From 20CM-2-55-15 sp964633285 (GTDB taxonomy: Bacteria; Acidobacteriota; Terriglobia; 20CM-2-55-15): a stretch of 64,000 nucleotides of DNA. The stretch spans positions 1 to 64,000 of the forward strand of contig CAZWGA010000009.1 of NCBI GenBank assembly GCA_964633285.1. The letters are read 5' to 3'. The notes beneath the pieces were generated by a model, which was not told the origin of the DNA, did no database searches, and saw only the letters and a program-made list of their open reading frames with translations. Positions 48,902 through 57,623 of this stretch are shown one piece after another; within the stretch, counting starts at the first letter, position 1, and each line of letters begins with the position of its first letter. The position numbers and the translations under genes are program-made.

Positions 48902-51169
48902 ATGCACGTGCGTTTTTGGGGCACGCGGGGATCGATCCCCACACCGGGAAAGCAGACTATAGTTTTCGGCGGCAACACGTCCTGTGTGGAAATCCGCACA
49001 AGCGACGGGACCACGCTGATATTGGACTGTGGCACGGGCATTCGCTCACTCGGTCTGGATATGCTGCGAAGACCGGGACCTCATCGCGTTCATCTGCTGA
49101 TCGGACACACGCACTGGGATCATATTCAGGGATTCCCCTTTTTCATTCCAGCCTTTGTTCCGGGCTCTGAACTCAATATCTACGGATCGGCGGCATTCCA
49201 GCGGAATCTGGAAGAGTCGTTGTCCGGGCAGATGCAGTACTCTTACTTCCCCGTCAAGCTGCAGGATCTCGCAAGCCGCATTCATTACACGGAACTCGAA
49301 GAAGGCTTTTTCCGAATCGGGGACGTACTGGTCGAAACTCAGTACCTGAACCACACGGCTCCGACGATCGCTTATCGAATCTCAAGCGACGGCGCGGCGG
49401 TTGCCTACGTCACCGACCATGAGCCGTTCTGGAATTCACCCGGGCCGGTCTTTCATCATCCGGGAGATCAACGCCACGTGGAATTCCTCAAGGGTCTCGA
49501 TCTGCTGATTCACGACGCCCAGTACACGAGCGACGAATACCGGTCGAAGTTGGGTTGGGGCCACAGCCCGACGGACTATGTGACGGATGTCGCCATTGCT
49601 GCCGGTGTGTCGAGGGTTGCTCTCTTTCACCACGACCCCACTCACGACGACGATACGATCAAACGCATGGAAGACGCGCAGAAGATACGCGCTCAGGTTG
49701 CGGGTTCTTCCGTCGAAGTGTTTGCAGCGGCGGAGGGCATGGAGTTCGATCTCGCGGGAAAGAAGACCGGCGCAACGATGGCGGAGATCTCGGCACTGGA
49801 GCGGAGGCCGACGACAGGCGGCCGGATCATGATGGTGACGCAACATCAGGGCGATGTCTCTGCCATCGAACAATTGTTGCCCGATGATGATCTCCTGCTC
49901 ACGGTGACACGCGATGGACGCGGTGCGCTTCAGGCAGCCGGAACTGTTGCCCCCGATCTGGTCATCATCAACGCAAAGCTGGCGGATGGCGACGGGGCCA
50001 GTTATATCCAGCCTCTGAGGAATTTGCTGGGCAAACCGGATCTCCCGGTGATTCTGCTGACGGAAGGCCGCGATTCCAGCGAAGCGCTTTACAGCGCCGA
50101 GAGTATCGCCACGGACTATCTTGCACGACCGTTCAGTCCGCCAATGCTCCGTACACGCATCCATGCCTGGCTCGCGCGAACCATCGGTGCTTTGAGTTCA
50201 CCGGTAGTGGAGAGCGTACTTGGAGCACGCACGGCTGACGGAGGCTGGGCCAGCGATAAACTTCCTGACGTGCTGTCGTCGGTTCCGTTGTTCACGGTCC
50301 TGACACCGGAGCAACGCGCCCGCCTGATTGGACGTGCCGCGGAACAAACGTATTTGCCGAGTCAGGTGATCATTCGCCAGGACGAAGCGGGCGCGACGGC
50401 GTTCGTCTTGCTCGCGGGCCGCGTCCGGGTGATCGAGGCCGTAGCCGACAGTCCCGTGGAAATGTTCCTGGGTGAACTCGGACCGGGCGACGTGTTCGGT
50501 GAAATGGGCGTCCTTCGTGACCGGCCCCGCTCCGCGACTGTCGTTGCTCTCGAGCGCGTACGTTGCCTGGCGATTCCCGCTTTGGATTTCCTCGAAATGC
50601 TGAAGACTTCCAACGAAATGTCGATGGCTATGCTGCGAGTGCTGGCCACGCGCCTTTATGACGCGGACCGCTTGCTTGCGCGTCATGCGCCTGATCCTCT
50701 GACAGGACTTCCCGGGCGCCGCGCATTCCACGAGCTCTACCGGCGTTTGATCGCCGCATCAAGACGGCGGAAAGCCGCGGTGGTTCTCCTCGTCATCGAT
50801 GTGGTGCACCTCAAGGATATCAACGCCCAGTTTGGATACTCGGTTGGAGACGATGTACTTCGAACTGTCTCCGACGCGCTGCTTGAGGGCTCGCGCAGTT
50901 CCGATCTGGTTGCCCGTTACGGCGGCGACGAATTCACCGTCCTTCTCGTCGAAGCGACCGGAGAGGAAGCTGAAATTGTAATGAAACGCGTTCGTGACAA
51001 ACTCCACCAACTTACCGTTCAACGAAACCTCCCTCTGGCGGTTCAATGCAAAATGGGATTTGCCGTCACGGAAAACCCTCCAGAGGCTGTAGACGAATTT
51101 CTTCGGCTTGCTGATGAGCAAATGCAGGGAAAACAAGCCGCAACTTCCGCCAGCCCGACAAGTTCGTAG
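48902..51169 (+). CDS. Four-domain metallo-hydrolase/pseudo-receiver/cNMP/GGDEF protein
   Basis: A 755-residue cytoplasmic protein with no membrane segment. (1) Metallo-beta-lactamase fold, residues 1-280, metal motif HTHWDH at 69-74 and further ligands in YLNHTAP, LIHDAQYT and FHHDPTHDD. (2) A receiver-like domain, about 305-425, in which the phospho-Asp is Asn357 (DLVIINAKLADGDG), so it cannot be phosphorylated. (3) A cyclic nucleotide-binding domain, about 455-575 (EQTYLPSQVIIRQDEAGATA, LGPGDVFGEMGVLRDRPRSA). (4) A GGDEF diguanylate cyclase, 595-750, with intact GGDEF at 674-678 and I-site RSSD at 665-668. It may link an enzymatic sensor and cAMP-type binding to c-di-GMP synthesis. An AGGG region precedes the ATG. 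Confidence 0.9.
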   Translation: MHVRFWGTRGSIPTPGKQTIVFGGNTSCVEIRTSDGTTLILDCGTGIRSLGLDMLRRPGPHRVHLLIGHTHWDHIQGFPFFIPAFVPGSELNIYGSAAFQRNLEESLSGQMQYSYFPVKLQDLASRIHYTELEEGFFRIGDVLVETQYLNHTAPTIAYRISSDGAAVAYVTDHEPFWNSPGPVFHHPGDQRHVEFLKGLDLLIHDAQYTSDEYRSKLGWGHSPTDYVTDVAIAAGVSRVALFHHDPTHDDDTIKRMEDAQKIRAQVAGSSVEVFAAAEGMEFDLAGKKTGATMAEISALERRPTTGGRIMMVTQHQGDVSAIEQLLPDDDLLLTVTRDGRGALQAAGTVAPDLVIINAKLADGDGASYIQPLRNLLGKPDLPVILLTEGRDSSEALYSAESIATDYLARPFSPPMLRTRIHAWLARTIGALSSPVVESVLGARTADGGWASDKLPDVLSSVPLFTVLTPEQRARLIGRAAEQTYLPSQVIIRQDEAGATAFVLLAGRVRVIEAVADSPVEMFLGELGPGDVFGEMGVLRDRPRSATVVALERVRCLAIPALDFLEMLKTSNEMSMAMLRVLATRLYDADRLLARHAPDPLTGLPGRRAFHELYRRLIAASRRRKAAVVLLVIDVVHLKDINAQFGYSVGDDVLRTVSDALLEGSRSSDLVARYGGDEFTVLLVEATGEEAEIVMKRVRDKLHQLTVQRNLPLAVQCKMGFAVTENPPEAVDEFLRLADEQMQGKQAATSASPTSS

Positions 51170-51184
51170 CTTCTTTAGTTTCCC

Positions 51185-51200
51185 GATTACTTTAGTAATC
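51185..51200 (+). repeat. Short hairpin after the GGDEF gene
   Basis: GATTAC, loop TTTA, GTAATC (51185-51200), a 6-bp stem with four-base loop. No T run follows. It could be a weak terminator or mRNA end signal. Confidence 0.3.
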
Positions 51201-51260
51201 CGCATATTCTCTTGCCCGCTGGCCCCGGCTTTTATAAGCTCCGTACCCTAAGAACGTAAG

Positions 51261-51281
51261 AGCAAATCAACAGAATTTGCT
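51261..51281 (+). repeat. Hairpin in the leader of the TonB-dependent receptor
   Basis: AGCAAAT (51261-51267), a 7-base loop CAACAGA, ATTTGCT (51275-51281). It lies 34 bases before the start codon, which has GAGGTGAGG upstream. Plausible as an mRNA control element; no known riboswitch is recognised. Confidence 0.4.
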
Positions 51282-51314
51282 TTCGTCCCAGAAGCCAACA
51301 CGAGGTGAGGAAAA

Positions 51315-54300
51315 ATGCGTACAACTCTAGCGACGTTAGTCGTGGTCTTTCTATTGGCGATGCCGATGGCATACGCCCAGTCCAACAACGGCCGCATTGA
51401 AGGACTCATTCAGGATCCCACAGGGGCTCTGATCCCGGGCGTACAACTGACCGCCACGAACCTCCGGACACAATTCAAAACGGAAACGATCTCCGGAGAG
51501 CAAGGCCACTATGTTTTGACGGCACTGCCCCCGGGCATCTACCGCTTGTCGGCGGAACTCAAGGGATTCCGGAAAGCCGACATCGAACCGATAGAAGTCA
51601 ACGTTGGGGCCACCATCGCGCAGAACATCAAACTCGATATTGGCTCGGTTGAAGAAACCGTAACGGTCGAAGCAAAGACTGTTGCCGTGCAGACCACGGA
51701 CTCGCAGGTTACTCGAAGCGTCAACATACGCGATATCGACACGCTGCCTCAATTGGCACGCACGCCGATGACGCTCGCCGCATTTCAGCCCGGTGTGCAG
51801 ACCAATGCCGGCGATGTGACCTTTTCCCGAGTGAATGGCCTTCGGAGTGGCTCAAACAATTCCAAACTCGATGGCATTGACGTCAACGATTCGGTTGTAC
51901 CGCGTCTGGGTTTGTCGTTGACCGCCAACAACACCGATTCGATCGGCGAATTCCGAATTGTCCTCGGAGGCGGAAAGGCCGAATACGGCCGCAGCGCCGG
52001 CGCACAGGTCGAATTGGTAACGCGATCTGGAACGAATCAGTTTCACGGCAATGCTTTCGACTACCTTCGCAACACGGATTTGAACGCGAACGACTTTTTC
52101 TCCAATCAATCCGGCAGCACCCGGCCGAAGTTCATTCAAAACATTTTCGGTGGATCCTTTGGCGGTCCGGTGTTCAAGGACAAGACATTCTTTTTTGGAA
52201 ACTATCAGGGACGCCGCACGCACCAGGAAACCGTTCGCAACCGGACGGTTTACACCGATTCTGCGAAGAGAGGCATCTTTTCGTGGAAAGCGGCCGATGG
52301 CTCCATTCAGACCTTTAACTTCGGCGCCGCTGATCCACGCGGAATAGGTATCGACAAAGGCATTGCGGCGATCAATGCTCAGATGCCGCTTCCGAATAAC
52401 TTTGATGTTGGCGACAGCCTGAATACCGCCGGGTTCCGCTTCAACACGCCCAGCAACAGCTTTGAAGACCAGTACACCCTCAAGGGCGATCACAACATCA
52501 CTTCCAACAATCACGCGTTTTTCCGCTGGAGCTGGCAGAGGAATTCCTCTATCGATACTTTGAACAACGCTGAACGGACTTATCCGGGTCAAATCGACGG
52601 CACTCAGGGAGGTCATCGATGGGGGTACGCGATCGGCGATGACTGGATCACGACACACTTCGTCAATGAATTCCGGATTGGATACCAGATGGCGACTGTG
52701 GATTTCCTGCGCCCCAATCGTCCGAATGGTCCGGCGTTTATTGCCAATCTTCCCACGAATGTTCAGTATTCGCCGTTTCCGCAAGGCCGCTGGTCTCCAG
52801 TGATAGACCTCACAGAGAATCTGACGTGGCTGCATGGAACTCACACCCTCAAAATGGGAACGAATCTGCGGCGAACCCTTCAGCATGGATACGACCTGGC
52901 GGGAACTCAGCCCAATCTTTCAACGAAGACGAGCAATGGGAACGCTGTGCCTTCCACGATTGGACCCCAGGTTGGAGTTCTTGGTCTCACCTCTTCAAAC
53001 CGCACGCAGTTCGATAATTTGTACAACGACATCATGGGACGCTTGGATCAGGTGATCATGACCTTCTACAGCGATTTGGATCAGTTTCAACCTGCCGGTG
53101 CTCCCCGCGTCCGTGACTATGTGTTGAAAGAGGGCGGGTTCTTCTTTCAGGATGACTGGAAGGTCAGCCGCAAACTCACGCTTAATGCAGGTCTGCGTTA
53201 TGAAGTTTTCCTGAAGCCGACCGAGATGAATACATTTCAGGGCCGTCTCGACAAAGCGGAATTGGTGGATGGAATTAACCAGATTACCGATCTGACAGTG
53301 AAGCGCAGTAACGATTGGATCAGTACGGACTGGAACAACTTTGCTCCCCGCTTCGGCTTTGCCTACGATCTGAAAGGCGATGGCCGCACGGCGATCCGTG
53401 GGACCTTCGGAATCTTCTACGACCGCACGATGGGTGCGGTTGCCAGCGGTGTGGATAGCGCCACGCCGGGATTCACTCAACAGGTTCCTGTGTTTCCGAA
53501 TCAAACTGTCGGCAGCGATATCCGTTATTCCGACAAGTATGCTCTGCCCACGGGACCGCCCAGCCCTCAATTGAAACTGGATCCGACGCGCACCACCACG
53601 ATCCGGCTTATCAATCCCAATCTCCGGACCGGTTACGTTCAGAATTACAGCCTGAGCGTTCAGCGCGAGATCATCAAAAATACGGTGCTCGAGGCTGCCT
53701 TCGTGGGAAATCGTGGCGTAAAACTTTACATCAACCGCGATGTCAATCAACCGCGCGTGTCGGCAGATTTCCTGAATGACTTCAAAACGCTTGCGGCGTA
53801 TGCGGCCAATAACGCGACGGCTGTACCTGCGAGTAATGTGTTCGTCAGAATCTTCGGAACTCCGGCAGCCGCGGTCACGAGCCTCAATGCGACCCAACTG
53901 ATTCAGGGAAATCTTGGCACAGTCATTGACACGATGGATCGGACTGCCACGAACTATAACCGATACGCCGCCGCAGGCTTGCCCGCCACCCTCGTGCGCA
54001 ACTACCCTCAGTTCAACCGTGTCGAATTGGGCGTTAACGACGGACGTTCCTACTACGATTCATTGCAGATCAGCGTTCGCCGGACAGCCGGAGCGCTGAA
54101 AGCCGGATTCAATTACACCTGGAGCCATTCACTGGATAACGCAGGCGGTTACAGCACGACGTCGTCTTCACAGGAAGGCAACGGTTACGCGCCGCCGATC
54201 GACAACTACAATCTGCGGCTCATGCGCGGTACCGCGGACTTTGACCGGCGCCACTCATTCAACTCGAACATCGCTTATACGCTGCCCATCGGGAAGGGTC

Positions 54301-54872
54301 AGAAGTTTGGCGGCAGCAAAGGCGGGCTGTTTGATTCCCTGCTCGGCGGCTGGGACGTCGGAGTTCTCACAACCTGGCAAACCGGCGCACCCTTTACGAT
54401 CTTCTCGCAACGAGCCACAATGCCGCTTGCCACAACCGGGTATTCATCGACAGCGCCCAGCAATAGCTGGGTGAATTACACCGGCCCCAAGGACGGATCC
54501 ATCGACCGGCGCGCTAATGGTGTCTTCTTCTTTACGCAGGACCAGGTGAATGCCATGACGAGTGCGGCAGCGTTTCCCGGACCGGGCGAAGTCGGAACTT
54601 CAGGGCGCAATGCATTCCGGAATCCGCGTTTCTTCAATATGGATACTTCACTCGTAAAGAAATTCCGTATCAAGGAAAACCACGCGGTTTCATTCCGTGC
54701 CGAAGCCTACAACGTATTCAACAATCCGAATTTCCAATTTGTGGCGACGAACGCACCGACTTCCAATAACATCATCACGAATGCTGCGACATTCGGAAAG
54801 TTCAGCCAGACTGTCGGTGGACAGGGGACGAGCGCGCGGACAATGCAATTAACGTTGCGCTACGACTTCTAG
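51315..54872 (+). CDS. Oar-like TonB-dependent receptor
   Basis: A 1185-residue outer-membrane protein. Signal peptide (TLATLVVVFLLAMPMAYAQ), then a carboxypeptidase-regulatory-like (CarboxypepD_reg) domain, about residues 25-105 (GRIEGLIQDPTGALIPGVQL ... LPPGIYRLSAELKGFRKADI). The plug follows (SVNIRDIDTLPQLARTP, SKLDGIDVNDSVVPRLGLSL, TDSIGEFRIVLGGGKAEYGR, VELVTRSGTNQFHGNAFDYL), then a beta barrel of many NPNL/RYEV-type strands. It ends in MQLTLRYDF, a terminal aromatic as barrel signal. Family members import large or hydrophobic substrates or take part in adhesion and social behaviour; the substrate is unknown. It is a single gene with a strong ribosome binding site (GAGGTGAGGA). It is followed by a long hairpin. 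Confidence 0.95.
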   Translation: MRTTLATLVVVFLLAMPMAYAQSNNGRIEGLIQDPTGALIPGVQLTATNLRTQFKTETISGEQGHYVLTALPPGIYRLSAELKGFRKADIEPIEVNVGATIAQNIKLDIGSVEETVTVEAKTVAVQTTDSQVTRSVNIRDIDTLPQLARTPMTLAAFQPGVQTNAGDVTFSRVNGLRSGSNNSKLDGIDVNDSVVPRLGLSLTANNTDSIGEFRIVLGGGKAEYGRSAGAQVELVTRSGTNQFHGNAFDYLRNTDLNANDFFSNQSGSTRPKFIQNIFGGSFGGPVFKDKTFFFGNYQGRRTHQETVRNRTVYTDSAKRGIFSWKAADGSIQTFNFGAADPRGIGIDKGIAAINAQMPLPNNFDVGDSLNTAGFRFNTPSNSFEDQYTLKGDHNITSNNHAFFRWSWQRNSSIDTLNNAERTYPGQIDGTQGGHRWGYAIGDDWITTHFVNEFRIGYQMATVDFLRPNRPNGPAFIANLPTNVQYSPFPQGRWSPVIDLTENLTWLHGTHTLKMGTNLRRTLQHGYDLAGTQPNLSTKTSNGNAVPSTIGPQVGVLGLTSSNRTQFDNLYNDIMGRLDQVIMTFYSDLDQFQPAGAPRVRDYVLKEGGFFFQDDWKVSRKLTLNAGLRYEVFLKPTEMNTFQGRLDKAELVDGINQITDLTVKRSNDWISTDWNNFAPRFGFAYDLKGDGRTAIRGTFGIFYDRTMGAVASGVDSATPGFTQQVPVFPNQTVGSDIRYSDKYALPTGPPSPQLKLDPTRTTTIRLINPNLRTGYVQNYSLSVQREIIKNTVLEAAFVGNRGVKLYINRDVNQPRVSADFLNDFKTLAAYAANNATAVPASNVFVRIFGTPAAAVTSLNATQLIQGNLGTVIDTMDRTATNYNRYAAAGLPATLVRNYPQFNRVELGVNDGRSYYDSLQISVRRTAGALKAGFNYTWSHSLDNAGGYSTTSSSQEGNGYAPPIDNYNLRLMRGTADFDRRHSFNSNIAYTLPIGKGQKFGGSKGGLFDSLLGGWDVGVLTTWQTGAPFTIFSQRATMPLATTGYSSTAPSNSWVNYTGPKDGSIDRRANGVFFFTQDQVNAMTSAAAFPGPGEVGTSGRNAFRNPRFFNMDTSLVKKFRIKENHAVSFRAEAYNVFNNPNFQFVATNAPTSNNIITNAATFGKFSQTVGGQGTSARTMQLTLRYDF

Positions 54873-54895
54873 ACAGGAAATAACCCAAGCCAACA

Positions 54896-54973
54896 AAAAG
54901 AACGAGGGTGTAAAACCCTCGACTACATAACGAATCGAATATGTAGTCGAGGGTTTTACACCCTCGTTCTTTT
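54896..54973. repeat. Perfect 34-bp inverted repeat (long hairpin)
   Basis: The arms 54896-54929 and 54940-54973 are exact reverse complements, with a 10-base loop (ACGAATCGAA). The stem is far longer than needed for a terminator. Each arm contains its own palindrome (GAGGGTGTAAAACCCTC), and a T run closes the right arm. It may act as a bidirectional terminator after the receptor gene; the length and perfection also suggest a mobile palindromic repeat element (REP/MITE-like). Confidence 0.85.
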
Positions 54974-55022
54974 GATGCGCTGGTTTTTACCGGCGCCTTT
55001 TTCTCAGTGGGCAAAAAAAGAA

Positions 55023-55045
55023 GGGCCGCAACACAGCAGCGGCCC
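55023..55045 (-). terminator. GC-rich stem with flanking A-tract
   Basis: GGGCCGC (55023-55029) and GCGGCCC (55039-55045) pair with a 9-base loop. On the minus strand the stem is followed by a T run (TTCTTTTTTTGC), as in an intrinsic terminator, but no minus-strand gene points into it from the right. It might block antisense transcription towards the receptor. Confidence 0.35.
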
Positions 55046-55227
55046 GGTAGAGTGGGGAGAAACACCCGCTAAAACTCTTATGAAACCGATTACAAGAAGG
55101 ACGTAGCCTACCATCTTCGCGGCAAAGGTTCAAGGTATTCGATATAGGATTCGTATTGCGGATATATTGGCTCGGGGTTCCGCAACCTTTCGGCTTATTG
55201 CCCTCTCAGCGTAAACTGTTTGCTGCC

Positions 55228-56349
55228 ATGCCGATGGTTTCCGCCACAGAAGCGTATGAACTGATCCGGTGCAGCGATCGCGAGTTGCCGCTGTTGCTTG
55301 AAACTGCCGGCGCCTTGCGCGATAAATTCAAAGGCCGGACCGTCACGTATTCGAGAAAGATTTTTCTTCCTGTCACAAACCTGTGCCGCGACCGCTGCGG
55401 CTATTGCACATTCCGGAAAGACCCCGGCGATCCCGGCGCATGGACCATGTCGCCCGGCGAAATCCAGGACGTGCTGCACCGCGGCAGCCGGCAGGGCTGC
55501 AAAGAAGCGTTGATGTGCCTCGGCGATAAACCCGAGCTGGCCTTTCCGCAGTATCGCGCGACCCTTGCCGGCTTTGGTGCATCAACAACTGTCGACTATG
55601 TTGCGCGCGCATGCGAAATGGCGATCGACCAGGGGTTTTTGCCGCACACCAACGCCGGCATCCTCACGCTTGAAGAGATGGCCCGATTAAAGCCGCTCAA
55701 TGCCAGCCTCGGGCTCATGCTGGAAAACATAAGTCCGAGGATGATGTTGAAAGGAATGCCGCACTTCTCTGCTCCAGACAAGGACCCGGCAGTTCGCCTT
55801 CGAATGATTCGCCAAGCGGGACAGCTTTCGATCGCGTTTACCACCGGAATCCTCATGGGAATCGGCGAAACGCGTGAAGAGCGCGTGGACAGTCTGATGG
55901 CTATTCGAGACCTTCACGAGCAGCACGGCCATATCCAGGAAGTCATCATCCAGAATTTTCGCGCCAAGCCGGGCACGCGCATGGAAGGATGCTCTGAACC
56001 GGACGCGCAGGAAATCGCCCGCACCGTGGCGGTGGCGCGAATCATTCTTGGCGGAAAGATGAACCTTCAGGTTCCGCCGAATTTGAATCCCAACGATCAT
56101 CAACTCATGCTGCGCGCCGGAATCAACGACTGGGGAGGAGTCTCGCCCGTCACTCAGGACTACGTGAATCCCGAAGCGTCGTGGCCCCACATTGAGACTC
56201 TTGCCAGGACATGCAAGGAATCCGGTTTCAGTCTGCGCGAACGTCTCGCCATCTACGACGAGTATCTGGAGCATCCCGGTTTTCTTCCGGCATCGCTTCG
56301 TGCAAACGCGGACGCTCTGCACTCCGAAATCCATCAGGCGGCTTCATGA
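55228..56349 (+). CDS. cofG: Fo synthase subunit 1 (CofG)
   Basis: A radical-SAM enzyme of 373 residues that with CofH makes the deazaflavin Fo, the core of F420. The cluster motif is CRDRCGYC (Cys53, Cys57, Cys60) in FLPVTNLCRDRCGYCTFR. Other marks: GCKEALMCLGDKPELAFPQY, FLPHTNAGILTLEEMARLKP, SLGLMLENISPRMMLKG, TTGILMGIGETREERVDSLM, EVIIQNFRAKPGTRMEG, LQVPPNLNPNDHQLMLRAGI and DWGGVSPVTQDYVNPEASWP. I favour ATG 55228; a TTG at 55156 in the same frame would add 24 poorly conserved residues. It shares ATGA with cofH. The remaining F420 genes are 38 kb away. Confidence 0.94.
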   Translation: MPMVSATEAYELIRCSDRELPLLLETAGALRDKFKGRTVTYSRKIFLPVTNLCRDRCGYCTFRKDPGDPGAWTMSPGEIQDVLHRGSRQGCKEALMCLGDKPELAFPQYRATLAGFGASTTVDYVARACEMAIDQGFLPHTNAGILTLEEMARLKPLNASLGLMLENISPRMMLKGMPHFSAPDKDPAVRLRMIRQAGQLSIAFTTGILMGIGETREERVDSLMAIRDLHEQHGHIQEVIIQNFRAKPGTRMEGCSEPDAQEIARTVAVARIILGGKMNLQVPPNLNPNDHQLMLRAGINDWGGVSPVTQDYVNPEASWPHIETLARTCKESGFSLRERLAIYDEYLEHPGFLPASLRANADALHSEIHQAAS

Positions 56350-57602
56350 CTACTCTTGACGCTCTGTTCAGTAACGTGGATTCCGGTGTGCGCACCATTC
56401 TGCAGCGCGCTCTGGACGGCGTGGAGATCTCATGGCGTGATGGATTGCGCTTGTGTGAAACAACGGGCGCGGACTTTCAGGCAATGGTGGCTGCGGCGGA
56501 TGAATTACGGCGGCGCCAAACGGGCGATCTTGTAACGTACGTCATCAACCGCAATATCAATTTCACGAATGTCTGCGTCAAACATTGCGGCTTTTGCGCC
56601 TTCAGCCGCGCATACCGCAGCGAGCAGGGTTATTCGCTTCCAACGGATGAGATTATCCGCCGTGTTCGCGAGGCGGCGGCCATGGGCGCCACAGAAGTAT
56701 GCATGCAGGCCGGCCTGCCCCCGGACATGGACGGCGCCTTCTATATCGAACTCACCCGGACGGTGAAGAAGGCCGTTCCGGAAATGCACATTCACGCGTT
56801 TTCGCCGGAAGAGGTCTTGTATGGCGCAACGCGTTCCGGAATGCCGGTCCCGGAATATCTCGCCGCTTTAAAAAAAGCCGGGCTTGGATCGTTACCGGGA
56901 ACTTCCGCCGAAATACTCGACCAGGATATTCGGGACATCATTTCACCCGGCCGCATCACGGTGAAGGAGTGGATGGAGGTCATCACATCAGCGCACAACC
57001 TCGGCATCAAGACGACATCGACGATCATGTACGGCCACCTCGAAACGCCTGAGCACTGGGTCAAGCACATGAATCTCCTGCGTGATATCCAGCATGACAC
57101 CCGGGGCTTTACGGAATTTGTCCCGCTCTCGATGATCTATCAGGAAGCCCCGATGTATCACCACCGGCTGGCGCCCGGCCTTCGTCCGGGACCGAGCGGA
57201 AATGAAGTCGTGAAAATGCACGCCGTAGCCCGGCTGATGCTCGGCGAATCGATCCGGAACATTCAATCGTCCTGGGTGAAGGAAGGACCCAAGCTTGCGC
57301 AATACCTCCTTTCGGCCGGCGCAAATGATGTCGGTGGCACATTGATGAACGAGAGCATTTCCACCTCGGCGGGCGCGCAATACGGACAGTTGATTCAACC
57401 TCGTGAACTCCGGCGGCTCATTCGCGATGCCGGCCGAATCCCGGCACAACGAAAAACAGACTACGAACTCCTGAAAGTCTATGGGCCGCAAGACGACGAA
57501 TGCAGCGTACTCGATGAAGTCACAAACGCGGATGATCGATTCGGGTCTTATCGGAAACTGGCAAATTCCGCCGAGTTTCGTTACAGCAAAGGCCCAAAGT
57601 AG
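56346..57602 (+). CDS. cofH: Fo synthase subunit 2 (CofH)
   Basis: A 418-residue radical-SAM enzyme that joins 5-amino-6-ribitylaminouracil with tyrosine in Fo synthesis. The cluster is CVKHCGFC (Cys77, Cys81, Cys84), followed by FSRAYRSEQGYSLPTDEIIR, GATEVCMQAGLPPDMDG, HIHAFSPEEVLYGATRSGMP, GLGSLPGTSAEILDQDIRD, KTTSTIMYGHLETPEHWVKH and ANDVGGTLMNESISTSAGA. This matches CofH and the related MqnC/E group, with the CofG neighbour deciding for CofH. It starts within the cofG stop (ATGA). Confidence 0.94.
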   Translation: MTTLDALFSNVDSGVRTILQRALDGVEISWRDGLRLCETTGADFQAMVAAADELRRRQTGDLVTYVINRNINFTNVCVKHCGFCAFSRAYRSEQGYSLPTDEIIRRVREAAAMGATEVCMQAGLPPDMDGAFYIELTRTVKKAVPEMHIHAFSPEEVLYGATRSGMPVPEYLAALKKAGLGSLPGTSAEILDQDIRDIISPGRITVKEWMEVITSAHNLGIKTTSTIMYGHLETPEHWVKHMNLLRDIQHDTRGFTEFVPLSMIYQEAPMYHHRLAPGLRPGPSGNEVVKMHAVARLMLGESIRNIQSSWVKEGPKLAQYLLSAGANDVGGTLMNESISTSAGAQYGQLIQPRELRRLIRDAGRIPAQRKTDYELLKVYGPQDDECSVLDEVTNADDRFGSYRKLANSAEFRYSKGPK

Positions 57603-57611
57603 TCACTCCGT

Positions 57612-57617
57612 TATACT
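57612..57617 (+). promoter_or_regulatory. Possible -10 box of the EcsC gene
   Basis: TATACT ends 6 bases before the ATG at 57624, with no ribosome binding site between. It lies in the 21-base gap after cofH. No good -35 is visible, so read-through from cofGH is also possible. Confidence 0.35.
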
Positions 57618-57623
57618 CACCAT

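Larger units (their letters stand above)
54873..55227. other. Intergenic region between the receptor and cofG
   Basis: About 355 bases without a convincing gene. It holds the perfect 34-bp hairpin at 54896-54973, a second 7-bp stem GGGCCGC/GCGGCCC at 55023-55045, and A-rich tracts. A TTG start of cofG at 55156 is possible within it; otherwise nothing coding is seen. Confidence 0.5.

Noticed and set aside
51852..53897. Two long minus-strand frames (344 and 300 codons) inside the TonB-dependent receptor
   Set aside because: Antisense shadows of a receptor with complete plug and barrel motifs.
55023..55045. Intrinsic terminator for a minus-strand gene
   Set aside because: The stem and T run are right for the minus strand, but no minus-strand gene lies to its right; kept only as a low-confidence stem.
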